In this document: positions 22,158 through 32,423 of the stretch, piece by piece
How the letters are laid out: the number at the start of each line of letters is the position of its first letter
How positions within the stretch are numbered: position 1 is the stretch's first letter
From: Lasiodiplodia sp. COLG20
Lineage: Eukaryota; Ascomycota; Dothideomycetes; Botryosphaeriales; Botryosphaeriaceae
Assembly (NCBI GenBank): GCA_009801085.1
Contig: VNWV01000007.1
Span: forward strand, 1,302,001 to 1,366,000
DNA length: 64,000 bases
Direction of reading: 5' to 3'
Translations under genes and position numbers: made by a program
Notes under the pieces: generated by a model
Database searches by the model: none
What the model was told of the DNA's origin: nothing
The model's input: the letters and a program-made list of their open reading frames with translations, nothing else

Positions 22158-22286
22158 CACGAAATAGCGCATGTATTGCACATATAGTTCACGAAGAGAG
22201 AACAGAACACCTGGGATTTTACTCGTATTGGTGGCACCTAATGCTGATTGCTCATACTATTTGTCACTCTGACCATATTGACCGCC

Positions 22287-25200
22287 TTAAGTGCCCTTTT
22301 CCTTACCCTTGCGGGACTTTCTGCTCTTCTTCTTGATCGGCTGTTGGCTTTGCTCACTCGTAGATGTAGCTGCCGCTGCGGATTGTTGTTCGAATCGATC
22401 GAGCAAGCCACTACCCTCCGGCGCAGCAGTGGGATCATCCATATCCGTACGCTTCCGCTTCTTGCTGTCTTGCTCCTTTGGCGCGTATGGATCAAGCGTG
22501 CTGACGAAGGTGCTGTCGGTGATCGTGGTTCCGTTCAAAGAATCACAGAGATCATCACAGCTGATAACCTGATGCTTGTTGTAGATGTCGTGGACCAGGT
22601 TGATGAAGTGACCGGAATCACCGTTGTAGTTCTTGGTGCCGAAAACGGGGTCTCTTCCACGGATGAGGTTCACCCATCCCTTGAAATTGCCGAAGAGGAA
22701 CAAGAACTCCTTCGCCCGGGAGGTCTCGACGTTAAGCTGCGTTGGGTTCGTGATGAAACCAAGTGACCTGGGCGCATTCGGTTTGTTGGCGACTAGAGAT
22801 ACCAGCACAATGCGGCCTTCCCCACCCTGAGCCGCAGCAGTAGTAACTACCGATATCGAAAGGAGCGAAGCCCCGTCTTGACCGCGTACGCCTTGCCTAT
22901 GTGCCTTGGCCAGCTTCTCCACAATCAATTGGCGTTGGCCACCGTAAGGAGTAACAACCAGGAAATCATTGGGCACGATTGCACGCTGTCCAATAGGATC
23001 ATCAGGTTCGAACTTGAGAAGGCCCAGGATAACTCGAACGACGAATTCGGCCTCGAAGTCGTTGGCCTGGGATGTATCGTTCCTCGGTGAAGAAAACACC
23101 TCGCGGCTATGGAGGATGCTGCTCGAGACGTCCACAGCAATGCGGCGTGAAAGGGGCTTTTCCACCACAAAGAATGGAGCGTGAGTCGAGATGGCCGAGT
23201 TCATTGTGTTCCAGAGCTGCTGGTCTCCAGGGTTTTGGCAGTGCAATGAGCCTCCGTAGAACCTGCCAGAGTTCCAGGTTCCGACTTCTGGAGTCAGCCG
23301 GTACGAGTTCCTGAGCATATGGATGCGGTCGTCGTCCCTCTCATGAAGCTTCTGGAGCAATGAATACCTCAGTAGGTCACCGAACTCGTTTGTCTGACTC
23401 GAGATAACAACAGGCGGCTGCTGCTTGTGATCTCCCGAAAGGATGAGTAACTGCAGGCTCTCCCTGAACACCCCTAGAGGTACGGCCAGACTAGGTACGG
23501 TGGACATCCCAGCCTCATCGACAAGAAGACACTGTACCTTGGCGTAGAGGAAGATGGGGTCTGCAGCGCATTGTGACTCCGTGAGGAAGAATATCTTCAC
23601 TCGACTCTGAAAGTAAGCTTCCGTGAACGTGAACTTCCTAAGATCGTCCATAGCGTCACGAAGTTTCTTGATACTGCGGTTGTCGAGCCTCCTAGCCATT
23701 TCCTCGGCGAGTTCCTGCTTCTTCTGGAAATACTCGATGGCTTTGGGGTGAAGCTCGTGACCAGGGCTACTCCTCACGCCCTCCACGAACTTTTCGAGCT
23801 GCGTCTCGAAATCGAAGCGTGAGAGCTGATCATCAAATTCGGAAGTCTCGCGGCGCTCGTAGAGCTCCCAGACGTCATTGATAAGCTCTTGATCCTCTGG
23901 CCTTTGATGAGCACCGTCCTGGTCCATCTGAAGCGGACCGACCTGGTAGCTACCCTTGAACCTTACGATTTGGTCATCGGCCAGTTCAGTGACCTTCAAG
24001 AAACTGGCCATAGCGACGTCTCGAGCAGCGTTGGATGGAGTCGTATATCCGACGACTTTGCCGCATTGCGCGAGAGCCTCACCCATGGAAACGTTCGTTG
24101 TCGTCTTTCCTGTTCCTGGAGGGCCCCACAAGGCGGTGACACCGCTGGCACTGCTCGTGGCTGATTCAGCCGCGCTTCTCTGGTGTTTGTCGAGCTTGAC
24201 GCGGCTCAGAACAGTCCGAAATGTGTTGCGCATCTCTGGATTCTGTCTGAACTCCTGGGCGAGGCAATCGGTACGAGTGATTCTTGGCTCATTGAACCCA
24301 AGCAGAGCTCCGACATCGACGCCCTCATTGGTTCTCTTAGGCTGCGCGCATAGATACAGCCCATTCAGCATACGCGATGTCGGAACCTTGTCATCAACGA
24401 GGGTGATGGTACCGTTGTAGCGAACATGTTCCTGGAGTGCGCCCGCCATGACGCTGCGGACAGAAGCGAAGATGTGACAACGAACATTGAAATAGTCTTC
24501 ACAGGTCACTCCCTTGAAGACCACATCCTTCCCTCTGATTGTGACCGAAATTGAGATGCGTGACTCGAGGCTTGGGAGCTTGATTGGAGTTACCATGGGG
24601 TCGTGTCCTTCCAACCAGATGGCAACAAGGAACTTGTTCGGCTGGTTCTTGAACCTCTCGAATGTGGCAACGATGTTGGAATCGGTCTCCATCCCGCTCT
24701 CTGTTATTCGGCGCTGGTGCTCTTCCCTCTCGCGCGTCACGGCCAGCCGGTATTGGAACAGCTGAGCGTCTGGAGATGGCGCCACGATTGGAACTCTGAA
24801 ATTGGCCCACCTAAGGGCCTTTTCAGTACCCGAAATAGGGATGTTGTCATCATTGAGGCCAATCATCCAGTGGCCAATCATCCACCTAGGTACTGGGAGG
24901 TCTTCGTAGGGGAAATCACGGTCGGCGAACCTCTTGCTGCTGTCGGCTTCTAAGCGGTAGAACCAGTAGGGGCCGTGGTCCAAAGACATCTTCATCAGCG
25001 GACGGAAATGCTCGATGAATTCCTTGGCCGACTGGACATTCTCACTCGGGGTCCAGCTGTGGACGTTCAGGTTGAAGGACGGCTGCAGTAGCCACCAGAT
25101 GATCCTCTCCACCTCCGACAACAATTCCCATTGGCCCACGTAGACACGGATGCGTTCAAGGTCTGCCGCTGGTATGTCATGGAATTTGATCCCAGAAGCC

Positions 25201-26684
25201 GCTTCAGTGGACATTGGCCGGATCATCGCAGGTTGTTGGCTTCCGGGGATTTCTTCCGAGGCGTTGTCGTCATCTGGCGTTTCCGCGAAGTGAGAATCCG
25301 CAAGTCCAAGCTGCTGCGCCTCGGCAGGACCGGTCGGCCTTGACGGGTTGATGCTGACCTTGGTGAGCCAAAGCTCACCGGCTGCATGCGCAGCAGCAAC
25401 TCCGGTAGAATTGTCGTTGAGAACGCTTTCCAGGGTGTCCTCCGTGTTCACGTCGGTGCCGACCTTCATTGTGAGAGAGGATAGCGATGCGTTGTCGTCT
25501 GGGTCGGCAGGCATGTTGAGAGAGTTGCTGAAGATGAGAACATCGATGGGAGACAGCGTATTGTCCCTCTCGAATCTCAAGTTAGGCAGCCTCAAGTGGA
25601 TGTGAGGTGTCTGCGTGCTCGCGAGGAACGCTACTTGTACCAGCGGGTTCTGGATGGATTTCTGTTGCGCGGATATTTTGCCGTAGAAGTCGCTTAATGG
25701 AGGATCTTCCGCTGTGAAGGTGAGGACTCCCGGGGTGAACCTGTTGACAGCGACCTTTAGAGTCCCGCCACGGCCTGATTTGCCTTTGCTGGCTTTGGGG
25801 TGCGCAGCGGTGACGTTCTTGACCAGGAACTGCTTTGAATCTTTGCCGCGGAACTCCTGGACAATGTGTTGCATGTTGAGGCTACCCGCAGCATCGGGAT
25901 AGGCACGCGAATCCTTTTTGGTCTTGAAGTTGTCCGGGAAGTTTTGCAGATCGACAGCCTGGTACTGCGAAACTTCTTTGGGGAGATCCTCAGTGGCTGC
26001 AGCAACCTCTTCTTGTGCTTGCTGCGCCTGCTCGGGATCTAGAGGTTGGGAGTCAATGTCGATTTCCTCAGCTGGCTCGGCGGCTACTTCGAGACAATCA
26101 ACGCAAGTGAGGGATGGATGAGTGAGGCCCTTTGGTAGCGGGTCAGGTAAGTCGAGGAAGGTCATGGTACTGATGATGTTGCCGATGGTGACTTCATGCG
26201 CTGGTGAGATGTTTGTTCTGCACATTGCCGCCGCATAGGCTAGGAAGCTTTCCCATCCTTGACTGTCGTGGCAGTAGATGCACCTCACTTCGCCCTGGCT
26301 ATCGAGGTAGAGCTCGCCGTTCTTGGTACGATGGACTGCTTGAGGGGGACGCAGAAAGCCGCACTTGCCGCAGAGAAATGGGTCGTCCAGAAGCTGGTAC
26401 TTGTTGCTGCAGGCGGTGCAGTACGGAAGAAGTGAGAGCCGAGATGTGTCTGCGATGGCTTGGTGCTGTACCGGGTGACGGCCTACCATGCAGATCACGG
26501 TGTCTTTCGCGTGGTCGCCATGGCTAGGGTCCTCCTTGTCGACGGGCTCACCCTGCGCAGCACAGTACGCGCACATGTTGTCAGCGGGCGCAAGCTTGTC
26601 ATGCACGCGGCGAGGCAATGTGCAGCTTGGACAGTAGAAGAAGTGAAGGAAGCCCGCAGGCCCGCGCCATGGTGTTGAGGTCAT
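22287..26684 (-). CDS. Zinc-finger SF1 helicase (UPF1/NFX1-like)
   Basis: An intronless gene of 1465 codons. I chose the ATG at 26684 (MTSTPWRG) because the open frame upstream looks like leader. The N-terminus has a series of CxxC pairs (Cys18/21, 38/41, 89/92, 105/108, 135/138, 194/197) that suggest three or more zinc knuckles. The superfamily 1 helicase core occupies about 830-1340: Walker A GPPGTGKTT at 854, Walker B LLVDEAG at 1053-1059, motif III SGDHKQQPP at 1083, motif IV NSYRLTPEV at 1126, motif V TTAAAQGGEG at 1281 and motif VI LNVETSRAK at 1317. The Gln-Gly-Gly-Glu of motif V is a variant of the usual Q-G-x-E. The C-terminus has two nuclear-localisation-like clusters (KKRKR at 1408; KKKSRKSRKGK near 1451). 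It is probably an RNA or DNA translocase in the nucleus; the substrate is unknown. The start is otherwise uncertain by a few codons only. Confidence 0.85.
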   Translation of the reverse strand: MTSTPWRGPAGFLHFFYCPSCTLPRRVHDKLAPADNMCAYCAAQGEPVDKEDPSHGDHAKDTVICMVGRHPVQHQAIADTSRLSLLPYCTACSNKYQLLDDPFLCGKCGFLRPPQAVHRTKNGELYLDSQGEVRCIYCHDSQGWESFLAYAAAMCRTNISPAHEVTIGNIISTMTFLDLPDPLPKGLTHPSLTCVDCLEVAAEPAEEIDIDSQPLDPEQAQQAQEEVAAATEDLPKEVSQYQAVDLQNFPDNFKTKKDSRAYPDAAGSLNMQHIVQEFRGKDSKQFLVKNVTAAHPKASKGKSGRGGTLKVAVNRFTPGVLTFTAEDPPLSDFYGKISAQQKSIQNPLVQVAFLASTQTPHIHLRLPNLRFERDNTLSPIDVLIFSNSLNMPADPDDNASLSSLTMKVGTDVNTEDTLESVLNDNSTGVAAAHAAGELWLTKVSINPSRPTGPAEAQQLGLADSHFAETPDDDNASEEIPGSQQPAMIRPMSTEAASGIKFHDIPAADLERIRVYVGQWELLSEVERIIWWLLQPSFNLNVHSWTPSENVQSAKEFIEHFRPLMKMSLDHGPYWFYRLEADSSKRFADRDFPYEDLPVPRWMIGHWMIGLNDDNIPISGTEKALRWANFRVPIVAPSPDAQLFQYRLAVTREREEHQRRITESGMETDSNIVATFERFKNQPNKFLVAIWLEGHDPMVTPIKLPSLESRISISVTIRGKDVVFKGVTCEDYFNVRCHIFASVRSVMAGALQEHVRYNGTITLVDDKVPTSRMLNGLYLCAQPKRTNEGVDVGALLGFNEPRITRTDCLAQEFRQNPEMRNTFRTVLSRVKLDKHQRSAAESATSSASGVTALWGPPGTGKTTTNVSMGEALAQCGKVVGYTTPSNAARDVAMASFLKVTELADDQIVRFKGSYQVGPLQMDQDGAHQRPEDQELINDVWELYERRETSEFDDQLSRFDFETQLEKFVEGVRSSPGHELHPKAIEYFQKKQELAEEMARRLDNRSIKKLRDAMDDLRKFTFTEAYFQSRVKIFFLTESQCAADPIFLYAKVQCLLVDEAGMSTVPSLAVPLGVFRESLQLLILSGDHKQQPPVVISSQTNEFGDLLRYSLLQKLHERDDDRIHMLRNSYRLTPEVGTWNSGRFYGGSLHCQNPGDQQLWNTMNSAISTHAPFFVVEKPLSRRIAVDVSSSILHSREVFSSPRNDTSQANDFEAEFVVRVILGLLKFEPDDPIGQRAIVPNDFLVVTPYGGQRQLIVEKLAKAHRQGVRGQDGASLLSISVVTTAAAQGGEGRIVLVSLVANKPNAPRSLGFITNPTQLNVETSRAKEFLFLFGNFKGWVNLIRGRDPVFGTKNYNGDSGHFINLVHDIYNKHQVISCDDLCDSLNGTTITDSTFVSTLDPYAPKEQDSKKRKRTDMDDPTAAPEGSGLLDRFEQQSAAAATSTSEQSQQPIKKKSRKSRKGKEKGT

Positions 26685-27507
26685 GGTGAAGCAGACGGGC
26701 GCGCGAGGTTGAGGAGGAGAGGAAGAAGAAGTAGTTGGAGAGTGAAGAGCAATGTAGATATAGCCAGGTGCACATGCACTAATCCAAATTGGGAATATGT
26801 CTTCAGTTGGGAAAGAGCTATCGGCGCCTGCCGCACGGCCATCACAAGAAACAGGGCAGTAACCAGCATTGAGACATGTGAATATGGATTTTAGACTATT
26901 ACGAGCATAACTAAGTCCGAGGGTAGTATTCAAAAGCCTAAAAAAAAACGAGAAAGAATGTTGCCCGAAGGCGAGAGAGTGCGTGGCCCCCAGAGGGGCG
27001 CTCAACGAAGAAAGAAAGCTCACCAGCAAGGCGCGGGTGAGCAGCGGGGGCTCGGAGGGAGTTGATGAAGAAGGACGCGTGTCGCGACCGCGACGAGAAG
27101 TTTATGGTGGAGGGCGAGCAGACTGATGGCGCTATGCCTAAACAGGAAACCATGCCAACATGGAAGGCACGACCGAGCCTGCAGCGCAAGCGGACGCCTC
27201 CAGCACGGGCCACCGCTGCAGCTCACCTACAATGCGCAGGCAGGCGGCGGCGCGCAGAGAGACGGCGACCTTCGCGGACGCACACATGTCTGACATACTC
27301 GACACTTTTTCGCTTCTCACATGGATGCTTTGGAGCACATATACATTTACGCACATAGGCACAGGAACCAAGGAATTCGGTAGACACGCCGCCCAGTAAG
27401 AGAAAAGAAAAGCCTCTAATGTTTGCTTGACTCGAATCCCAGCGTTCCTCCCACCATCCCAACCAATTAATCAAGATTTACGCACGGCCGGAAGGACGTC
27501 GGGGTAT
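26685..27507. other. helicase promoter and LSC2 3' region
   Basis: The 5' flank of the helicase includes the minus-strand TATATCTACATTG at about 26749-26761, a plausible core promoter, and an A8 tract at 26941-26948. The stretch 27380-27507 is the 3' UTR of the succinyl-CoA ligase gene. No further gene is visible; the frames of 60 to 98 codons here are G/C-biased noise. Confidence 0.5.
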
Positions 27508-29082
27508 TTAGATGCCCAGGGTGAACTCGACGCCGACGTCGATGTCGCGGGCCATCTTGACAACCTTGGAGAACTGAACCGACTTCTCGGCGGCGTTCTG
27601 CAGGTCGTCGATGGAGAAGATCTTGAGGCCGGACTCGTTGATGAGCTTGTGGGCGGCCTCCATGTTGGTGCCCTGTAACCGGGCAATGATGGGGATGCGC
27701 AGGTTCATGGTCTGCAAGACCTGGATCAGACCCTTGGCGATGGCATCGCAGCGGACGATGCCACCGAAGATGTTGACGAAGATGGCGGTGACCTTGGGGT
27801 CCGAGGTGATGAGCTCGAAGGCGTTCTTGATGGCCTCGGGGGTGGCACCGCCACCGACGTCGAGGAAGTTGGCGGGCTGGCCGCCGTTGAGCTTGATGAT
27901 GTCCATGGTGGCCATGGCGAGACCGGCGCCGTTGACCAGGCAGCCAATGTCGCCGTCAAGCTTGATGAAGTTGAGGTTGGACTGCGCGGCCTTGACCTCG
28001 TCAGCGTCCTCCTGGGTGACGTCGCGCCACGAGAAGACCTCCTCCTGGCGGAAATCGGCGTTGTCGTCGAAGTTCAGCTTGGCGTCCATGGCAAGGACCT
28101 GGTGGTCGGTGGTCTCGGACAGAGGGTTAATCTCGATCTGGGTGGCATCCTTCTCCATGAAGACCTTGTACAGCTTCTGGATGGTGTCCTTGGCATCCTC
28201 GATGCACTGCTCGGAGAAGCCGAGCTGGACGGCAATGTCACGGGCAATCTCGTCAGTGACACCCTTGTGGATGTCGACCTTGGTGGTGATGATGGCCTCG
28301 GGGTGCTCCTTGGCCACGGTCTCGATGTCCATGCCACCCTGGGAAGAAGCAACGATGACGGGGCCCTGGGTGGCGCGGTCCATCAGGATGGCGAGGTAGA
28401 ACTCGCGGCGAGCGAACTTGCGCTCGACAATGTAGACGGCATTGCAGAGACGGCCCTGGGCGCCCGTCTGCTTAGTGATGAGCTTGTGGCCGATCATCTG
28501 CTCCGCAAGGATGCGAGCCTCGGTGGGTCTGATTTTAGCACTACGATCAGCTGATATGCCGTGGTTTGGGGATAACTCGGAGGAGGGTGAGGGGGGGCCC
28601 TACGAGTAGATAACCCGGACACCGCCCTTGAAGCCGTTGTCAAAGGTGCCCTTTCCTCTGCCGCCAGCAAGCACCTGGGCCTTGATGACCATGTCGTCGC
28701 CCGCTACTGTTGTTGGTCAGCCGTCCAACGAGCAAGCCCAATTGCCCACGTACTGATATTCTTCGCAACGGTCTCAGCCTCCTGCGGCGTCTGCGCGACG
28801 TTGCCCTTGGGGACGCCGATGCCATACTGCGGGCCGGGGTTAGCGGGAGTCGGGACACGTGGTGGGGGGTCGCGGCGGGCAGCATACGGACTCGAGCAGG
28901 GCCGCAGAGCGGTACTCATGTATGGACAGGTTGCGGGTCTGCTGGACCATGGAAGTCCTCAAAGGAGTACCCTGGAGGCGGATTAGCATTCATGCAGGCG
29001 GGACGGTCGCAGCATCATCGTCAGGACGCGGTACCTTAAGGGCACTGGCCATAGGCCTACCGGCGCGCGCCAACTTGTACAT
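27508..29082 (-). CDS. LSC2: Succinyl-CoA ligase (ADP- or GDP-forming) beta subunit, mitochondrial
   Basis: Catalyses succinyl-CoA + NDP + Pi = succinate + CoA + NTP in the mitochondrial TCA cycle, as a heterodimer with the alpha subunit (LSC1, not in this window). Five exons on the minus strand: 29082-29035, 28971-28888, 28826-28754, 28706-28604 and 28540-27508. All junctions are GT-AG and in frame, giving 446 residues. The N-terminus ([16 protein letters not shown]) is basic with no acidic residue, as for a mitochondrial presequence. The mature start is close to [19 protein letters not shown]. The ATP-grasp region is marked by [14 protein letters not shown] and the metal-binding part by QIEINPLSE. 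The CoA-ligase domain shows [19 protein letters not shown] and [12 protein letters not shown], all typical of SucC/LSC2. Nucleotide specificity cannot be told. It shares a 197-base divergent promoter with the next gene. Confidence 0.95.
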
Positions 29083-29279
29083 GGTGGCTTTTGGGCGATA
29101 GAAGAGGGAAAGGATGAAGGGGAGATGGGGTGCTGAAGGTGTTGCACTTGTGACGATGGTTCCGGCTTCAAAGCAGTTTTCGGGTACTTGGCGGCACGCG
29201 CTTCGGGGCGGATGATCGAATATCTCTGGTCCCGCCCGCTCATAACTTTTTACCCCAGCCGCTGCCGCACCACCCCGAC
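29083..29279. promoter_or_regulatory. Divergent promoter of LSC2 and the DUF3245-type gene
   Basis: Only 197 bases separate the two start codons, so both core promoters must lie here or overlap the genes. The sequence has no clear TATA box. It contains CATAACTTTTTACCCC at about 29241-29256 shortly before the plus-strand start. Co-expression of the two genes is possible but not shown. Confidence 0.5.
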
Positions 29280-30269
29280 ATGCCTTCCGCCGTGCGCCCG
29301 GAAGACGTCGCCTTCAATCGCGTCAGCGTCGCCCTTGCTCGCAGCCAGAGTTTGGTCGCCTCGTGGCTGCCCCCGCGCTCCACTGAAGATGAGGCCGCAC
29401 AAAAGACACCCGAGCAGCTGCAGAAGGAGGAATCTGCCCTGTTCACTCCTGGTTCCGACATGTATGATCCCTAGCTATGCTACTTACAATCCGATGTCAT
29501 TTTCTCACAGATTTGCAGCCTAGGTGTCGGCGCTGAGCCACCGAAAGACATCCTAGACGGCAGCTTCAAGCGCAACCAGCTCTCTTCCAACGAGCGCCTC
29601 CGCCAGCAAATTCTCGGCAAGAATGCAGCTAAGAGCCGTGGCGTTCAGCTGTCAGACCAAAAGTCCACCACCGCCGCCCACCTGTCGAGCAAGAAATTGG
29701 AACGACCAACGAAGCCCGTGAGAGCCCAGGACGACAGCGATGACGAGGAGGATGGGCGTGCGGCTATGTTCAAGTCGAAAAGGAAGGCTGCCCCGGCTCC
29801 GGTAACAAAAGAGGCATCGAAGGGAGAAGAGAGCGGATCGGAGGAGGAGGCGAAGGGCAGGGCGGCACCTAAACAGACGAATGCAGCGGCAGCACAAGCG
29901 CAGGAGAAGTCGAGGAAGCGACCCGTCAGTTTTCTGGACGAGCTGCTGGAGGAGCGCACAAAGAAGAAGAATAAAAAGCAAAAGGCGCAGGCAGAGGCTC
30001 AGGTGAAGGCAGCGGCAGAGGAACTGAAGGACGATTCACAGGAGCAAAAGTCCGAGTCCACCCCCGCAATCAAGCAGATGGAAGACGAAGAGGAGGATAA
30101 GTCTGACAAAGCCACTTCGAAACCAGCACCGGCAAAGGTTTCTATACAACATGGAGACTCTGGTGACGCTGCCACCGCTGCGGAGAACGCTCTGTTGGAC
30201 CGTTCTGACAAGAAGAAAAAGAAAAAGAAGAAAAAGAAGAGCAAGGGCGAGGCAACGCAGGAGCCTTGA
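29280..30269 (+). CDS. DUF3245-type conserved fungal protein, Lys-rich C-terminus
   Basis: Exons 29280-29461 and 29519-30269 give 310 residues. The N-terminus (VAFNRVSVALARSQSLVASW, about residues 11-30) matches my recollection of the fungal DUF3245 family, whose function is unknown. After the intron the frame continues ILGVGAEPPKDILDGSF, a conserved block of the same family. The acceptor was taken at 29517-29518 because an upstream AG at 29509-29510 leads to a stop. The remainder is highly charged, with acidic serine-rich patches (DDSDDEEDG, GSEEEAKG) alternating with basic ones. It ends in a run of ten lysines before SKGEATQEP. This composition suggests a nuclear or nucleolar protein, which is inference. 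The 3' end converges on the thiolase gene with only 70 bases between stop codons. Confidence 0.8.
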
Positions 30270-30339
30270 GCCACGCAAGTTACAAGATATCGAATTTTTG
30301 TTCCATCTTAGGGTATTGCTACAGATTCCCGCCTTGTGA

Positions 30340-31581
30340 CTACTCTCTGACAATCAAGCTGGCCATGCCCATACCCGTTCCGATACACATGCTAATAACA
30401 CCAATCTCTTGACTCTGCCTCTCCAACTCGGGCAGAAGTGTTGCCAACTGTCTTGCACCAGTGGCACCCAGAGGATGACCCAGCGCAATAGCACCACCCT
30501 TGGGGTTGACCTTCTCCTCATCAATGCCCAGCTTCCGCACACAGTAGACGGCCTGGCTGGCAAAAGCCTCGTTGATCTCCCAGATGCCAACCTCCTCCGT
30601 CTTCACACCGGTATAGTCCAGCAGCTTAGGGATGGCGACGGCAGGACCAATGCCCATCTCATCGGGAGCACAGCCGACGACCTGGGTGCCAGCCCACTTG
30701 CCGATGATGGAGTCGCGGAGACCGAGGGCGTGGGCGGTGCTTCGGCGCATCATGAGAGCGGCGGCGGCGCCGTCGGAAACCTGGGAGCTGTTGCCAGCGG
30801 TGGACGAGCCGTCGGGCTTGAATGCAGGCTTCATGGTGGCCAGCTTCTCGACGGTGGTGGTGGGGCGGATGCCGTCGTCCTTGGTGACGGTGATTTCCTC
30901 CTCATTCTCAGGCACCTCGGGGTCGGGGCGGAAGCGCGTCGTCACGGGCACGATCTCGGCGTCGAAGAGGCCGTCCTTCTGGGCCTGGGCGGCGCGCAGC
31001 TGGGAGCGGGCAGCGAAGGCGTCCTGGTCGACGCGGCTAACGCCGTAGCGCTCGGCGACGTTCTCGGCGGTAATGCCCATGTTCATGATGCAGTCGCGAG
31101 CGTCCTTGACGGGGCTGTCCTTCAGCGCAGGCCACAGGACGGTGGGGATGGCGCGCGAGCCGTAGTTGCGCGTCATGCTCTCCATGCCACCGCCAATGCC
31201 GACGTCGATCTGGCCGACGGCTATGCTGTGGGCGACGCCGGTGATGGCGGCCAGGCCGGAGCTGCAGGCACGGTTGACGGTCTGGAAGGAGACGCTGGTG
31301 GGGTAGCCGACGTGGTTGGCGGCCATGCGGCCGGCTTTGGAGCCGCCCAGCTCGGACAGCACGGTGCCGATCTGGATATCCTGTACTGCGGCTGGGTCGA
31401 GCTTGGGGTTCTTGTCGAGCGTGGCCTTCAGCACGGTTGCGAGCAGCTCATGGTCGTAGGCATCCTTCAATCCGCCCTTCTTGGACCTTGTTACCGGGGT
31501 TCTCAGGGCAGACAGGAAGACGATGTCGTTGGGGTTCTTTTGAAGGATGTTCTTGGCGCCTTTTTGTATGAAGCCTGCCAT
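30340..31581 (-). CDS. 3-ketoacyl-CoA thiolase (Pot1/KAT-like)
   Basis: Thiolytic cleavage of 3-ketoacyl-CoA to acetyl-CoA and a shortened acyl-CoA, the last step of beta-oxidation. A single exon of 413 residues. Active-site residues are Cys106 (NRACSSG), His369 (GHPLGATG) and Cys399 (CIGTGMG). The block NEAFASQAVYC...KLGIDEEKVNPKGGAIALGHP is close to the yeast Pot1 pattern rather than to Erg10-type acetoacetyl-CoA thiolases. The expected peroxisomal signal is not visible: the N-terminus MAGFIQKGAKNILQ lacks the PTS2 pattern RLx5HL, and the C-terminus SLIVRE is not PTS1. The protein may therefore be mitochondrial or cytosolic, or use another import route. The ATG at 31581 is the only start before the conserved region. 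PEX14 is in the same window but 21 kb away. Confidence 0.9.
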   Translation of the reverse strand: MAGFIQKGAKNILQKNPNDIVFLSALRTPVTRSKKGGLKDAYDHELLATVLKATLDKNPKLDPAAVQDIQIGTVLSELGGSKAGRMAANHVGYPTSVSFQTVNRACSSGLAAITGVAHSIAVGQIDVGIGGGMESMTRNYGSRAIPTVLWPALKDSPVKDARDCIMNMGITAENVAERYGVSRVDQDAFAARSQLRAAQAQKDGLFDAEIVPVTTRFRPDPEVPENEEEITVTKDDGIRPTTTVEKLATMKPAFKPDGSSTAGNSSQVSDGAAAALMMRRSTAHALGLRDSIIGKWAGTQVVGCAPDEMGIGPAVAIPKLLDYTGVKTEEVGIWEINEAFASQAVYCVRKLGIDEEKVNPKGGAIALGHPLGATGARQLATLLPELERQSQEIGVISMCIGTGMGMASLIVRE

Positions 31582-32423
31582 GGTGGAACGCCAATTGAAT
31601 AGGGACTAACGAGTAGAAAGAGAAGCGGGGTGCAGAGGAAGGTAGAGGAGAGAAATTGAGGGCTGCCATGCGGAGTAATAACTATATGGTTCCTGGGGTC
31701 GGAAGCGGATGTCAGTTCGGCAGTAGGGCCCGGGCGCGGCGCATCGCGGGTGGAAGAACGGCTTGCCTATTCGCTTTGGCTATTCGTTAATCCGGCTTCT
31801 CCGCAGCCTTGCACGCTTAGCCCCTCAGCCCTGCACCTCTCCTCCAACATCGTCTCTTCATTTAGCCTTCGTCCAGCAGTACACACACAATGGTGTACGT
31901 GCGGAAGCCTATTGCACTCTTTCAGGTCCCGGAGCTCCGGTCGGGTGCCGTACCCGAAATTCGCGCGACAGCGGTCAAGAGTCGGATGCTCCGATGAGAT
32001 GGGCTTCGGTGCGCGATCGGGAAGGGACTCGGCCTCAGGGCGTCGACGCTCCAGCTGACCACATCCTTTGGCGTTGACGGTGATGTAAAGGTCGAAGTGT
32101 GGTAGATGCGGCTGCGTCGCAGCCAAACAGGATGGCGTATATATGGAGAAGGCTCGGGCGTCGGTTCAACAGGTTTCAGCCACCTTTCGCGGGGTTAGCA
32201 GCTCGCGGGCAGCATGCCGCCCGGGAATTGTCGATCTGCGATTTGCCAGCCCTGTCGAGTCCCATGCCCAAGATCGTCATGGTGCCGTGCCGGTCCCGAG
32301 AGAAACGCATCTTCGCCTTCCATAATTCCTCGCGTGCGTCTCTATCCATGGAAGCTGGAGCGCACGAAGCTCGGCAACCGGCAGCCTGCGTCTTCCCTCC
32401 AGCCATCCATCCGCGCCGCCTAA
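31582..32423. other. divergent intergenic region, thiolase and dicarboxylate transporter
   Basis: The 842 bases hold the promoters of both divergent genes. The last 300 bases are rich in C and T, as expected for a fungal leader. A plus-strand frame crosses 32099-32590 but overlaps the real transporter start in another frame and has no motif. No other gene is seen. Confidence 0.5.

Noticed and set aside
26685..27029. N-terminal extension of the helicase frame
   Set aside because: The upstream part reads like leader sequence with a TATA-like box and low-complexity Ser/Phe text. The ATG at 26684 is followed at once by the conserved-looking CxxC series.
27427..27450. tRNA-like B-box (GACTCGAATCCC)
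   Set aside because: No matching A-box, acceptor stem or anticodon arm at the right distances; it lies just past the LSC2 3' end.
30409..31602. 397-codon open frame on the plus strand
   Set aside because: It is antisense to the thiolase gene, rich in Gly/Val/Asp and without a domain; a mirror of codon bias.
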